This document shows, piece after piece, positions 53,646 through 62,209 of a DNA stretch of 64,000 nt. The notes beneath the pieces were generated by a model. That model made no database searches and was not told the origin of the DNA. It saw only the letters and a list, made by a program, of their open reading frames with translations. How positions within the stretch are numbered: position 1 is the stretch's first letter; each line of letters begins with the position of its first letter. Source of the stretch: Candidatus Hydrogenedentota bacterium (GTDB lineage Bacteria > Hydrogenedentota > Hydrogenedentia > Hydrogenedentales > CAILVY01); assembly GCA_029565395.1 (NCBI GenBank), contig JAKQOG010000287.1, forward strand, positions 1 to 64,000, read 5' to 3'. Made by a program: the position numbers and the translations under genes.

Positions 53646-53863
53646 TGGGTGAGCGTATCCTCCGAATGCGAGCCCGGGATGTGGAGAACCTTTTACGCAA
53701 GTATGGGTTTTCCTTGATCTCCCAACGCGGAAGTCATCGCAAGTGGAGAAGAGACCGGATACAGGTAATTATCCCTGAACACCGTGGCCGTGATTTACCC
53801 ATGGGAACATTACGGGATATTCTTATTGAAGCCCAAATCCCAGAGAATGAATGGAGGATATAA
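53645..53863 (+). CDS. hicA: HicA-like toxin (mRNA interferase)
   Basis: A 72-residue toxin of double-stranded-RNA-binding fold. The catalytic His and surroundings are in KYGFSLISQRGSHRKWRRD, with DLPMGTLRDILIEAQI closing. It starts on the hicB stop. The sugar-binding protein begins two bases after its stop (GGAGG inside hicA). Confidence 0.94.
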   Translation: MGERILRMRARDVENLLRKYGFSLISQRGSHRKWRRDRIQVIIPEHRGRDLPMGTLRDILIEAQIPENEWRI

Positions 53864-53864
53864 T

Positions 53865-54803
53865 ATGGCGGGGAAACGCAAGATAGTGACGCTGGTAGTT
53901 ATAATAATCTGTTTGTCCTATGCAATTGCAGGTTGTTCCAAACAGAAAGACAAGAACACGCTGGAAATTGGCTTTTGCATGACTCTGGATGATCCCTATT
54001 GGCAGAATATGCGTTTGGGGGCGATGGATGAGGGGAAAAAACTGGGGGCGGTGGTGACGATCACAAATGCCAAGGAAGATCCTGTAACCCAAATTCAGCA
54101 AATCCAGGAAATGATCGGCAAAGGCGTGGATGCGGTATGCCTGGTGCCCATGAAAAGTGAACCGCTGGTATCGGGGGTACAGGCGCTGAATCAGGCGGGC
54201 ATCCCGGTCATCCTGGTAAACCGGATGGTGGCGGCGGGGTGTGAGTATGTGTGTTATACCGGCACGGACACCTATCAGGGCGGAGTCACATCGGCTAGAA
54301 TTTTGATGGAAACTATTGGTGGTCAGGGCGGTATTGTTGAGCTTCATCAACATTTGGGTACGGCCCCGGAAATCGCGCGATCCAAGGCGCTTCAGGATGT
54401 AATGAAGGACTTTCCCGGTGTTACGTTGCTGGCGCGGGTGCCGCATGACGGGGACCGCGGAAAGGCGGTTACGGAAATGCAGACCCTGCTGGGGCGATTC
54501 CCGGAGCTTAAAGGCGTGTATGTGCATGGGGATCCCCAAGCCATAGCCGCGGCGGAAGCGTGCCGGGATGCCGGGCGCACGAACATTGCCGTGGTGGGCA
54601 TGGGCGGGAGCCAGGAGGCGATTGAGGCCATCAAGAGCGAATTGATTGCCGGCACCAGTTTTCAGCAGCCGGAGGAGGAAGGGCGCAACGGCGTGCGGCT
54701 GGCCATCCGGCATTTGAAGGGTGAAACACTGGATAAGGAATATCTTATTTCCTGTCCGCCGATCACGAAGTCCAATGCGGATCAGTTTAAAGGACAATTC
54801 TAA
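53865..54803 (+). CDS. Sugar-binding lipoprotein (RbsB-like, ABC transporter)
   Basis: A 312-residue periplasmic binding lipoprotein (lipobox AIAGC, Cys24) of the type-1 sugar family: IGFCMTLDDPYWQNMRLGAMDEGKKLGA, TQIQQIQEMIGKGVDAVCLVP, and PELKGVYVHGDPQAIAAAEAC. It should feed the permease at 52396. With the rhamnose mutarotase next to it, L-rhamnose is the best guess as ligand. The GGAGG at 53853-53857 sets the start; an in-frame open stretch upstream is inside hicA. Confidence 0.92.
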   Translation: MAGKRKIVTLVVIIICLSYAIAGCSKQKDKNTLEIGFCMTLDDPYWQNMRLGAMDEGKKLGAVVTITNAKEDPVTQIQQIQEMIGKGVDAVCLVPMKSEPLVSGVQALNQAGIPVILVNRMVAAGCEYVCYTGTDTYQGGVTSARILMETIGGQGGIVELHQHLGTAPEIARSKALQDVMKDFPGVTLLARVPHDGDRGKAVTEMQTLLGRFPELKGVYVHGDPQAIAAAEACRDAGRTNIAVVGMGGSQEAIEAIKSELIAGTSFQQPEEEGRNGVRLAIRHLKGETLDKEYLISCPPITKSNADQFKGQF

Positions 54804-54815
54804 AAAAGGGAGAAC

Positions 54816-55256
54816 ATGACGATGAACAAGAACACAATAATCCCCATTGGAGCATTGGCACTGTTGGCCTTGCTGGCGAGTTCCTGTTGTACGACGGGAA
54901 AATGTGTTGAGCCGAAGGTGCAGCGGTATGGCATGGTAATCGGGGTCAAGGCGGAAGAACTGGATGCGTACAAAAAACTGCATGCGGCGGTATGGCCGGA
55001 TGTACTGAAGATGATTGCCGAGAGCAATATCAGAAATTACTCGATTTATCTGTTCAAGGCGAAAGAGAATGAGTATTACCTGTTCAGTTATTTTGAATAT
55101 ACCGGCAACGATTTTAAAGCGGACATGGATAAAATGGCGGCGGATCCCACGACCCAGCGATGGTGGGATGTGTGCAAGCCGTGTCAGGAGCCTGTCTATT
55201 TCCGGGCGGAAGGTGAATGGTGGGCCACTATGGAAGAGGTATTCCACTGCAAATGA
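54816..55256 (+). CDS. L-rhamnose mutarotase-like lipoprotein (RhaM)
   Basis: A 146-residue protein of the RhaM family, which interconverts the anomers of L-rhamnose. The catalytic His is H56 in YKKLHAAVWPDVLKMI; ending with QEPVYFRAEGEWWATMEEVFH. A lipobox near residue 24 (LLASSC) makes it an exported lipoprotein, unlike cytosolic RhaM. It lies between the binding protein and the Tat-exported oxidoreductase, which supports a surface rhamnose pathway. Confidence 0.9.
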   Translation: MTMNKNTIIPIGALALLALLASSCCTTGKCVEPKVQRYGMVIGVKAEELDAYKKLHAAVWPDVLKMIAESNIRNYSIYLFKAKENEYYLFSYFEYTGNDFKADMDKMAADPTTQRWWDVCKPCQEPVYFRAEGEWWATMEEVFHCK

Positions 55257-56551
55257 GCAAAACACCCACACGCCGAAGTTTTATTAAAAAGAGTTTGTCT
55301 GCGGCCGGTATTGCAATGGGATTCCCTTGCATTGTGCCAGGTTCCGCCTTAGGCTTGAACGGCGCCGTTGCCCCAAGCAACCGGATTACCACGGCCACAA
55401 TCGGTCTTGGCGGTCAGGGGGTGGGGGTGATGCGGGTATTTTTAGGGCAACCCGATGCTCAGGTGATTGCGGTGTGCGACGTGAATGCACACCGCCGGGA
55501 GGATGCAAAAACGTTAGTGAACAGTCACTACGGGGAAACTGGCTGTGCGGTATACGGGGATTTCCGGGAATTGCTGGCACGGAATGATTTGGATGCGGTG
55601 CAGATTGTCGCGCCGGATCATTGGCATGTGCCCTTGGCGTTGGCGGCGGCACGGGCGGGCAAGGACATGTATGTAGAGAAACCATTGGGGTTAAGCATGG
55701 CCGCGAACCAGGCGTTGCGTGAAGCAATCCGCACGCACGGCAATGTATTTCAGTTTGGCACGCAACATCGTTCCGAGCGGAATTTCCGGTTTGGGTGCGA
55801 GTTGGTGCGCAATGGGCGCATTGGCCGCCTCCAGACCATTCGCGTGGGCTCACTCCCCAGCCTTGTTTCCGAAAATCTTTCCGAGGAGCCTGTTCCTGAC
55901 TGGCTCGACTATGAAATGTGGCTGGGGCCTGCACCGTGGGCGCCCTTCAACAACAAGCGGATTGTGAATCAGTATTGGTGGCACAACTATGATTATTCGC
56001 TTGGGTTTGTGGCGGGGTACGGCGTGCATTATGTGGATATCGCGCAATGGGGCAACAACACGGAATTGAGCGGCCCTGTTATGATCGAAGGTGCGGGGGT
56101 GTTTCCGAAAGACGGCATGCGGGATTGCGCCATCGCCTGGGATGTGCTCATGACCTACAGCAACGGCGTAAAACTGGTCTATACCGACACCTCGAAAACT
56201 CCGGAAGGCATCACGTTTGAGGGTGATGAAGGAACGGTATATGTGACCTTGGGCAGAACCACTTCCTCTCCTGATTCACTGGTTAAAACTGCTTGGGGCC
56301 CGAATGATCTCCGCTTGTATGAAAGCAACGACCACGTGAAAAATTTTCTGGAATGCGTCAAAAGCCGTGTAGAGACGATTTGCCCCATTGAAGTGGCGGT
56401 TCGTTCCGATACCTTGTGTCATTTAAGCGATATTGCGATGCGGAGGTGCCGGAAACTCCAATGGGATCCCATTGCGGAGCGCTTTGCCGGGGATGAAGAC
56501 GCCAACCATTACCTCGCTGCACGATCCATGCGGGAGCCTTGGCGGTTATAG
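55253..56551 (+). CDS. Tat-exported Gfo/Idh/MocA family oxidoreductase
   Basis: A 432-residue oxidoreductase with twin-arginine signal RRSFIKKSL (R7-R8). The Rossmann motif is TIGLGGQGVGVM, with MYVEKPLGLS (EKP) and WWHNYDYSLGFVAGYGVHYVDIAQW. Exported members of this family carry NAD(P) folded before Tat transport, so it works in the periplasm. Its ATG overlaps the mutarotase stop (ATGA). It probably acts on a sugar or sugar acid from the same pathway. Confidence 0.9.
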   Translation: MSKTPTRRSFIKKSLSAAGIAMGFPCIVPGSALGLNGAVAPSNRITTATIGLGGQGVGVMRVFLGQPDAQVIAVCDVNAHRREDAKTLVNSHYGETGCAVYGDFRELLARNDLDAVQIVAPDHWHVPLALAAARAGKDMYVEKPLGLSMAANQALREAIRTHGNVFQFGTQHRSERNFRFGCELVRNGRIGRLQTIRVGSLPSLVSENLSEEPVPDWLDYEMWLGPAPWAPFNNKRIVNQYWWHNYDYSLGFVAGYGVHYVDIAQWGNNTELSGPVMIEGAGVFPKDGMRDCAIAWDVLMTYSNGVKLVYTDTSKTPEGITFEGDEGTVYVTLGRTTSSPDSLVKTAWGPNDLRLYESNDHVKNFLECVKSRVETICPIEVAVRSDTLCHLSDIAMRRCRKLQWDPIAERFAGDEDANHYLAARSMREPWRL

Positions 56552-56597
56552 CCCCCTTTTTGAAAGCCGACATGAGTTATAACCGCTCTTAAAACAA

Positions 56598-56625
56598 CTC
56601 CCCGATTCCGCGGGGAACCGGGGAG
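56598..56625. terminator. Hairpin terminator between the converging oxidoreductase and prepilin genes
   Basis: CTCCCCG-a-TTCC and GGAA-c-CGGGGAG form an 11-bp stem with one A-C mismatch and a GCGG loop. No T-run follows, but its position between converging genes fits a two-way stop. Confidence 0.6.
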
Positions 56626-56648
56626 CAACAACAGGAAACGTACATAAA

Positions 56649-57647
56649 TTACATGCTTGAGAGCAAACCTACGACCGTTGCCAAGGTTGGGAGTACGGGT
56701 GACGTAGCGCCTTGGTCAGAGCAGGGGGTCGTATTTGGAACATATTTTACGAATTGCACGTGACCGTCCAGATACAGCACATTGCAGCCGCCCGGAACGT
56801 GATTGAAGTATTGGATGGCGCCGGTATTGGCCAGTGCATCCAACATAATCCAGATTTCACTTTGGGCTTGTGCCGTTGCGGCCGGATTGTTGATGTCCGT
56901 GATCAGGAACCGCTCAATACCTTCACGCAGGCGGTAGATGAGGTTGCCGCCGCCGTTGCCAAAGGTGGGGCCGGTGTCCGTCAGATCGATGTCTTGGTCG
57001 GCCAGTTTCCGGATCTCGATACCGGGATTAGATACGCCGAGCAATCCAACGACACTGAAAAGCAATCCATCCAAGGCATAACCCAATTGAGCAGGCGCGC
57101 AAACACCGGATGGTATTTCGATTGAACTATCTATCGCCGCTATGCCAGCGGCCAGATTTTCAAATGCATCGAGATCCATTGTTCCGTCTTCAATCAGCCG
57201 ATCGAAGGCCCATCCGAAATAAGCGTAACTGGCATCGATATCCGCCGGACTATACAGTATGCGGCAGTTACCTTCGTCGTCATATAAATCTTTTCTATGG
57301 TCGGAGTATTCCGCATCCGACGGGCATAACATAATATTGGGATCAGCAATATATTCCGGATAGATGGTATCTACTTGCGGGCCGGCGCCTACTGACACAC
57401 AGCCTGTTCCTGTTGGATACTCTGAATCCTTCGAGTCAACTACCTGCAAATACGGGAAGCGTTCGCCCCGGGCTTCATTGGCGTACATTTTATACACTAA
57501 GCCCCATTCTTTCAGGTTGTTTGCACAACTGGACCGGCGGGCCGATTCTCGTGCACGGGCCAAAGCGGGCAAGAGAATAGCCGCCAGAATGCCGATGATG
57601 GCAATTACCACCAAAAGTTCTATCAGGGTAAATCCACGTTTTTTCAT
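56649..57647 (-). CDS. Prepilin-like protein with an H-x9-DG C-terminal motif
   Basis: A 332-residue type IV pilin-like secreted protein. The N-terminus is a prepilin peptide (MKKRGFTLIELLVVIAIIGILAAILLPALARARESARRSSCANNLK), cleaved before Phe. The C-terminus has FNHVPGGCNVLYLDGHVQFVK, the H-x9-DG motif of the large PVC-type family (DUF1559-like). These are secreted surface proteins of unclear role, often regulated by sugar. A LacI-type operator and promoter lie upstream (57694 region). Confidence 0.92.
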   Translation of the reverse strand: MKKRGFTLIELLVVIAIIGILAAILLPALARARESARRSSCANNLKEWGLVYKMYANEARGERFPYLQVVDSKDSEYPTGTGCVSVGAGPQVDTIYPEYIADPNIMLCPSDAEYSDHRKDLYDDEGNCRILYSPADIDASYAYFGWAFDRLIEDGTMDLDAFENLAAGIAAIDSSIEIPSGVCAPAQLGYALDGLLFSVVGLLGVSNPGIEIRKLADQDIDLTDTGPTFGNGGGNLIYRLREGIERFLITDINNPAATAQAQSEIWIMLDALANTGAIQYFNHVPGGCNVLYLDGHVQFVKYVPNTTPCSDQGATSPVLPTLATVVGLLSSM

Positions 57648-57693
57648 ACAGTAACTCCTTTTCTGTTCTTGATTATGCCAGCCAATAAAAACG

Positions 57694-57705
57694 GTAATCG
57701 GTTAC
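57694..57705. promoter_or_regulatory. LacI-type operator 1 (in front of the prepilin gene)
   Basis: GTAATCGGTTAC is a palindrome with a central CG (ends GTAA/TTAC), the LacI-family style. It lies just downstream of the minus-strand promoter with -35 TTGACA (57739-57744) and -10 TATCCT (57716-57721), spacer 17. Binding would block the prepilin promoter. Confidence 0.75.
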
Positions 57706-57715
57706 TTCGCTATCT

Positions 57716-57744
57716 AGGATATCATAAATTTTACATGGTGTCAA
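57716..57744 (-). promoter_or_regulatory. Promoter of the prepilin gene
   Basis: On the minus strand TTGACA (57744 to 57739), a 17-bp spacer and TATCCT (57721 to 57716) make a sigma-70 promoter. The start would be around 57709, just before the operator at 57694-57705. Confidence 0.55.
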
Positions 57745-57797
57745 TTCTTTTTTCATGGTACGTGGCTTTGTTTCTTTTTTCAAAAAACAAAGCCTTA

Positions 57798-57827
57798 TTG
57801 ACAAAATCAAGGGGTTTCCCCTATAAT
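57798..57827 (+). promoter_or_regulatory. Promoter of the LacI-family regulator
   Basis: TTGACA (57798-57803), an 18-bp spacer and TATAAT (57822-57827), both perfect consensus hexamers. The expected start near 57834 lies just before the operator at 57841-57852. Confidence 0.75.
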
Positions 57828-57840
57828 GATGGGCAGGAAG

Positions 57841-57852
57841 GTAATCGGTTAC
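57841..57852. promoter_or_regulatory. LacI-type operator 2 (in front of the regulator gene)
   Basis: GTAATCGGTTAC again, identical to the 57694 site and 147 bp away, about 14 helical turns. It sits right after the start point of the regulator promoter and fits autorepression, perhaps with DNA looping between the two sites. Confidence 0.78.
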
Positions 57853-57985
57853 TAAAATAAGATGTGATTGGGAGGGCGCGGAGTTGTTCGCCCTCTGTAA
57901 GTCTTAGAGACACTTGTGTTTATTTTGAATGCGTACTTCTGTTATGCTCGCTGAAACGACAGAAGGGCTGTGAAGGAAAAACTGG

Positions 57986-59077
57986 GTGACAGGGACAAGT
58001 TTCAAAAAACCGTCAACACGGCAGCGATGGACTATATACGATATTGCGCGGGAAGCGGGTGTAACGGCAAAGACAGTGAGCCGGGTGCTCAACGCGAAAG
58101 GGGGCGTTAGCCAGGAGACTCGGGACCGAATCCAGGAAATAATCCGCCGGGTAGGCTATCATCCGCATATTGCCGCGCGGAGTTTGCGTGGAAATCGAAA
58201 TGCCTGCATTGGCATCACTTTATCGGCGCCCATGGATATCATACCTGTTAGCCAGCATTTTTTTATTTGGCTTTTTGAGCATCTTTATAGGACCTTTGGC
58301 ATAAGGGGGGAATATGTATGTTTTGACGTGAATCCTTATTTTGGGGGTTCGTCTTCAGGGTATTCGCGGGGTGTTTTGGAGCATTTGTTCAAGGCCTGTG
58401 TTATTGCGGGGCCGCTGGCCCTGGATGACAAGGATATTTTTCAGATTCATGAATCGGGCGTGCCCTATATTGCCATGGGCCGCCTGGAGACGCTGCCGGA
58501 GTGCAGTTGTGCAACGGTTGATTATGAAGAAGGCGCTTACATTAGCACTTGTTTTCTGTTGGAACGGGGCCACCGGCGCATTGCCATGCTCAAGGGATTT
58601 GAGGGTTTTTTCCCAAGCGTGGAACGATCCCGCGGCTATGGACGCGCGCTTCAGGAGGCCGGTATTGAGGTGGATGAGGCCTTGATTCGTTCAGTGGATT
58701 TTGAGACCCGTAATATCTCAAATATGGTACATCGACTTTTGGCTGATTCTCGTGTGACCGCCTTGATTGATTGCAGCGCCACCGAGGATAGTTCTGGCTT
58801 GCGCGAAGGGATGCGGCGCGCCGGACGGGTTCCCGGAAAGGATATTGAGGTTGTTGCATGGACCTATTCGGAAAATGGCGCGGTTCTGAGTGAAGCCGCG
58901 GCACACGTCTGGCTGCCCGTGCGCGAAGTGGCGGCGGAAGGTATTGAACAACTTGCCGCTTGGACCCATGGAAAACGGAAAGGCCCCATTCGGGTCGTGT
59001 ATCGTCCGGTTTTATTCACTACGTGGGCTAATGGCGAAGTGTCCCGTCCGAAGCGGTTGTTTGGTTCTCTGGAATAG
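57986..59077 (+). CDS. LacI-family transcriptional regulator
   Basis: A 363-residue repressor. The HTH is WTIYDIAREAGVTAKTVSRVLN (res 15-36), then the hinge helix PHIAARSLRGNR and a periplasmic-binding-like ligand domain with sugar-type pockets. GTG 57986 has AAGGA upstream. It faces the prepilin gene across two identical operators, so it probably represses itself and the prepilin gene in response to a sugar. It may also govern the nearby sugar cluster, but no copy of the operator was found there by eye. Confidence 0.93.
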   Translation: MTGTSFKKPSTRQRWTIYDIAREAGVTAKTVSRVLNAKGGVSQETRDRIQEIIRRVGYHPHIAARSLRGNRNACIGITLSAPMDIIPVSQHFFIWLFEHLYRTFGIRGEYVCFDVNPYFGGSSSGYSRGVLEHLFKACVIAGPLALDDKDIFQIHESGVPYIAMGRLETLPECSCATVDYEEGAYISTCFLLERGHRRIAMLKGFEGFFPSVERSRGYGRALQEAGIEVDEALIRSVDFETRNISNMVHRLLADSRVTALIDCSATEDSSGLREGMRRAGRVPGKDIEVVAWTYSENGAVLSEAAAHVWLPVREVAAEGIEQLAAWTHGKRKGPIRVVYRPVLFTTWANGEVSRPKRLFGSLE

Positions 59078-59092
59078 AAAGGACTCCTTTAA

Positions 59093-59977
59093 ATGAAATT
59101 ACTGGTTACGGGAGCGGATGGTTTTGTCGCGGGGAGCGTGGTGGGGCAGTCTTCTCCCTCCTGGACTGTCTGCTCATTGGCGCTTACACCGGTTGCCTAT
59201 CAGAGGCCGGGGCTGACCTGGCATGTATTTGACTTGCGCGATGAAGAACGGTTGAGGTGTGTTTTTAAGGAATTCGCGCCGGATGCGGTGATCCATACCG
59301 CGGCGATGGCGGACATTGATTTTTGCGAAGCGAACAAGGAGGTGGCGGAAGCGGTGAATGTGGGGGTGACGCGGAATGTAGCGAGTTTGTGCCAGGAATA
59401 CAATGCCCGGATGATATTCCTATCCACGGATACCGTGTTCGACGGGAAAAAGAGAATGTACAGTGAACACGATGTGCCAGATCCACTGAATTTTTATGGC
59501 GAGACCAAGGTGCGGGGTGAACAAATTGTACGCGGCATGGTAGAACGGCATGTGATTACACGTTTGTCCCTGGTCATGGGGTTGCCCGTCATTGGCGCGG
59601 GTAATTCCTTTCTTGCCAAAACCATTGCTGCTCTAAAGGAAGGGCGGGAAGTAGGATTTCCGGATGAAGAAATACGGACTCCCGTCGATGTCATTACGTT
59701 AGGCAGGGCACTGTTGGAATTGGCCTGTTCCGAGTACACAGGCTATATGCATTTGTCCGGTATGGACCGATTGACACGGTTTGCCATGGCACAGCGCATC
59801 GCCGAACGGCTGGGCTATTCAGAGGAACGGGTAGTTGTGAAGAATCCCAGCGCCATTCCCGGCCGCGCGCCCCGGCCGCGCGATGTGAGTCTGAACAACA
59901 GTCTTGCGCGGAAGACGTTGAAAACACCCATGCGGAATTTATCGGACGCATTGGATTTGGTATTAGTGGCGCAATAG
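59093..59977 (+). CDS. dTDP-4-dehydrorhamnose reductase-like (RmlD superfamily) protein
   Basis: A 294-residue NAD(P)-dependent SDR: KLLVTGADGFVAG, HTAAMADIDFCEANKEVAEAVNV, STDTVFDGKKRMYSEHDVPDPLNFYGETK (catalytic YxxxK). RmlD makes dTDP-L-rhamnose, but the family includes other reductases and epimerases, and rmlABC are not seen here. It lies 15 nt after the regulator and before the DegT gene. Confidence 0.85.
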   Translation: MKLLVTGADGFVAGSVVGQSSPSWTVCSLALTPVAYQRPGLTWHVFDLRDEERLRCVFKEFAPDAVIHTAAMADIDFCEANKEVAEAVNVGVTRNVASLCQEYNARMIFLSTDTVFDGKKRMYSEHDVPDPLNFYGETKVRGEQIVRGMVERHVITRLSLVMGLPVIGAGNSFLAKTIAALKEGREVGFPDEEIRTPVDVITLGRALLELACSEYTGYMHLSGMDRLTRFAMAQRIAERLGYSEERVVVKNPSAIPGRAPRPRDVSLNNSLARKTLKTPMRNLSDALDLVLVAQ

Positions 59978-60004
59978 CGCGCAACAGAAGAGGTGGATAG
60001 TTTC

Positions 60005-61207
60005 ATGGCACAAATTAAGTTCGAGTTGGAGAGCAAATTCGGTTCCATTTACGGCGTTGAAGAACAAGAAGCGATGATGGCGGTGTTGAAGAAGAACGCA
60101 CCCACTTCGGGGGATGCCTGCATCCAGTTTGAGGCGGATTATGCGGCGTACTGCGGAACGCACTACGCACGCGCGGTATCCAATGGCACGGCTGCTTTGT
60201 TTTTATCGTTGGTGGGCTTGGGCATCAAACCGGGGGATCGGGTGCTCACCACGCCCCTCACCTGGATTGCCACCGCTGCGGCAGGGGCTACGTTGGGTGC
60301 AGAAGTGGATTTTGTGGATGTGGATCCCGAGACCTATAACCTTGACGTCACTCAGTTGGAGAAGAAACTGACCCCGAACACCAAAGCGGTTTTGCCGGTT
60401 CACTTGTACGGACAATGCTGCGACATGGACGATCTTCTTTCGTCGGCGAAAAAGCACGGATTTGCCGTGGTGGAAGACGCCTGCCATGCAGTCGGCGCCG
60501 AATTTCAAGGGAAAAAAGCAGGCAGCATGGGCGCCACGGGATGCTTTAGCTTCCATGAGCAGAAAAATATGTCCACCTTGGGCGAAGGCGGCATGATTGT
60601 GACCAATGACGCCGAAATCTTTGAGCGAATTGCACTGTATCGTTCCCATTGCACGCGCGTATACGGAAAAAGCACGAAATATTGTTCGCTCGATGAGACC
60701 AAACTGCCCATGGGCAAGCGGTTCTGGTGGCAGGATTTTGACGATTGCGGCTATAACTTCCGCATGACCGACATGCAGGCGGCCGTGGGCATCGTCCAAC
60801 TGAAAAAACTCGATACGCTCAATCAGAAGCGCCAGGAGATTTGTCAAAAGATCACCGAATTACTCAAAGATGTCCCAGGACTGACCCTGCCGGTAATCAA
60901 GCCCGGACGTAGCCACGTGTTTCATCTCTATCCCATCCAAATCGACGCCAAGGCTTTTGGGATGACGAAAGAGGACTTTATCTGGACTATGCGGGAAGAA
61001 TTCGGTGTCCGGATCGGCACCCATTACATTCCCCTTCACTGGAGCACCGCCTTTCAAAAACGCGGCTTCAAAAAGGGGCAATTCCCCGTCGCCGACGGAC
61101 TTGCGGAACGCCTGATCACCCTTCCGATTCACCCGCGGCTCACCGAGGAGGCCATTAATTACCTCGTAGACAGTATAAAAGCCTGCCGTAAACAGGCCGC
61201 AAAGTGA
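60005..61207 (+). CDS. DegT/DnrJ/EryC1/StrS aminotransferase
   Basis: A 400-residue PLP enzyme that adds an amino group to a nucleotide keto-sugar. Motifs: GTHYARAVSNGTAALFLSLVGLGIKPGD, VVEDACHAVGAEFQGKKAGSMGATGCFSFHEQKNMSTLGEGGMI, with the PLP lysine in HEQKNM. The C-terminal HWSTAFQKRG is typical. It makes amino sugars for surface glycans, perhaps the flagellum or LPS. The start at 60005 (ATG) or 59993 (GTG) is open. Confidence 0.95.
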   Translation: MAQIKFELESKFGSIYGVEEQEAMMAVLKKNAPTSGDACIQFEADYAAYCGTHYARAVSNGTAALFLSLVGLGIKPGDRVLTTPLTWIATAAAGATLGAEVDFVDVDPETYNLDVTQLEKKLTPNTKAVLPVHLYGQCCDMDDLLSSAKKHGFAVVEDACHAVGAEFQGKKAGSMGATGCFSFHEQKNMSTLGEGGMIVTNDAEIFERIALYRSHCTRVYGKSTKYCSLDETKLPMGKRFWWQDFDDCGYNFRMTDMQAAVGIVQLKKLDTLNQKRQEICQKITELLKDVPGLTLPVIKPGRSHVFHLYPIQIDAKAFGMTKEDFIWTMREEFGVRIGTHYIPLHWSTAFQKRGFKKGQFPVADGLAERLITLPIHPRLTEEAINYLVDSIKACRKQAAK

Positions 61208-61285
61208 AGAAAATCCGGGATTGTAAAGATGCGGATTTAAGCATAAATTTGCATCCTAACGGGAAATCAAGTATCCTATAAATAC

Positions 61286-61370
61286 GCCCGGGTGGTGGAA
61301 TTGGCAGACACATTGGACTAAGGATCCAATACCGCGAGGTGTGCGGGTTCAAATCCCGCCTCGGGCACCA
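61286..61370 (+). tRNA. tRNA-Leu, anticodon AAG
   Basis: All arms fold: acceptor GCCCGGG/CTCGGGC, anticodon stem TTGGA/TCCAA with loop CTAAGGA, a class-II variable arm (ACC-GCGA-GGT), and T-arm GCGGG-TTCAAAT-CCCGC. CCA is encoded at the end. Anticodon AAG reads CUU/CUC; A34 in leucine tRNA is less common in bacteria than GAG. A T-rich run follows at once. Confidence 0.93.
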
Positions 61371-61517
61371 TTTTTCTTTCTCACCGTAAAAAGTTCTGCT
61401 GCCTCCTCTGAATTTCCTACTTGCCCTTTTGAACTCTTTTGACGTTTTAACTCTTTTGGCGGAATTCGCTTGCTTACGGGCAAATACTTCGGGCATACTT
61501 GGGGCGGGAGATCGCCT

Positions 61518-61997
61518 ATGCAAGTGACGACGACGCGATTTGGCGTGTTGGAGGTGGCCCCGGAATCGGTTTATACCTTCACCCAGCCCATAATAGGATT
61601 CCAGGAGTACCGGCGGTTTGTGTTGCTGGCGGGTCCGTCAGAGAGCCGGGTGTATTGGCTTCAATCGACGGAATCGGGGGAACTGGCATTTCTGCTGATG
61701 AATCCGCGCGATGTGATGCCGGACTACACGGTACCGTTGAATCCTCATGATCTGTCGGAACTGGCGGCTTCCACCATGGAGGAATTGGAAGTGTATACGC
61801 TGGTGGTGGTGCCGGAAGATCCCGCGAAAATCCGGACCAATTTAAAAGCGCCCATTGTGATCAACCGCAAGCGCCATTTAGCGAAGCAAACGGTAATAGA
61901 TCGCAATGACTACCCCATTCAGTATTTTCTTGCCGGGGGTAAAGCAGGGGCGCGTGAGCCACGGAGGGACCAGAGTCATGCTCGTACTAACGCGTAA
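61518..61997 (+). CDS. fliW: Flagellar assembly factor FliW
   Basis: A 159-residue FliW: MQVTTTRFGVLEVAPESVYTF, GFQEYRRFVLLA, WLQSTESGELAFLLMNP, then VVVPEDPAKIRTNLKAPIVINRKRHLAKQTV. FliW binds flagellin and counteracts CsrA. The ATG at 61518 has GGGAG upstream; longer readings are not supported. It overlaps csrA by 20 nt, in the usual fliW-csrA order. Confidence 0.97.
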   Translation: MQVTTTRFGVLEVAPESVYTFTQPIIGFQEYRRFVLLAGPSESRVYWLQSTESGELAFLLMNPRDVMPDYTVPLNPHDLSELAASTMEELEVYTLVVVPEDPAKIRTNLKAPIVINRKRHLAKQTVIDRNDYPIQYFLAGGKAGAREPRRDQSHARTNA

Positions 61998-62196
61998 AGA
62001 GAATGAGAGCATCATGATCGGCAGCGATATAGAGGTCAAGGTGCTGGATCTCAAGGATAATCAGGTGAAGATAGGGGTGGTGGCGCCGCGTTCCGTGACA
62101 GTGCATCGCCGGGAAGTTTTTCTGGCGATTCAGGCGGAAAACGCGCAGGCCGCTGTACCGCACGAGGTGGATGTCAGCAACTTGATTCCGAGATAG
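61978..62196 (+). CDS. csrA: Carbon storage regulator CsrA
   Basis: A 72-residue translational regulator: MLVLTRKENESIMIGSDIEVKVLDLKDNQVKIGVVAPRSVTVHRREVF, the complete CsrA core. It binds GGA motifs in mRNA. FliW-CsrA is a flagellin control switch. GGAGG at 61963-61967 lies in fliW. The C-terminal extension (QAENAQAAVPHEVDVSNLIPR) is longer than in E. coli. Confidence 0.98.
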   Translation: MLVLTRKENESIMIGSDIEVKVLDLKDNQVKIGVVAPRSVTVHRREVFLAIQAENAQAAVPHEVDVSNLIPR

Positions 62197-62209
62197 AAAG
62201 GGACCGCAC

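Noticed and set aside
53823..55271. A 482-codon minus-strand open frame
   Set aside because: It runs against the sugar-binding protein and the mutarotase, both well supported, and its product is unlike any protein.
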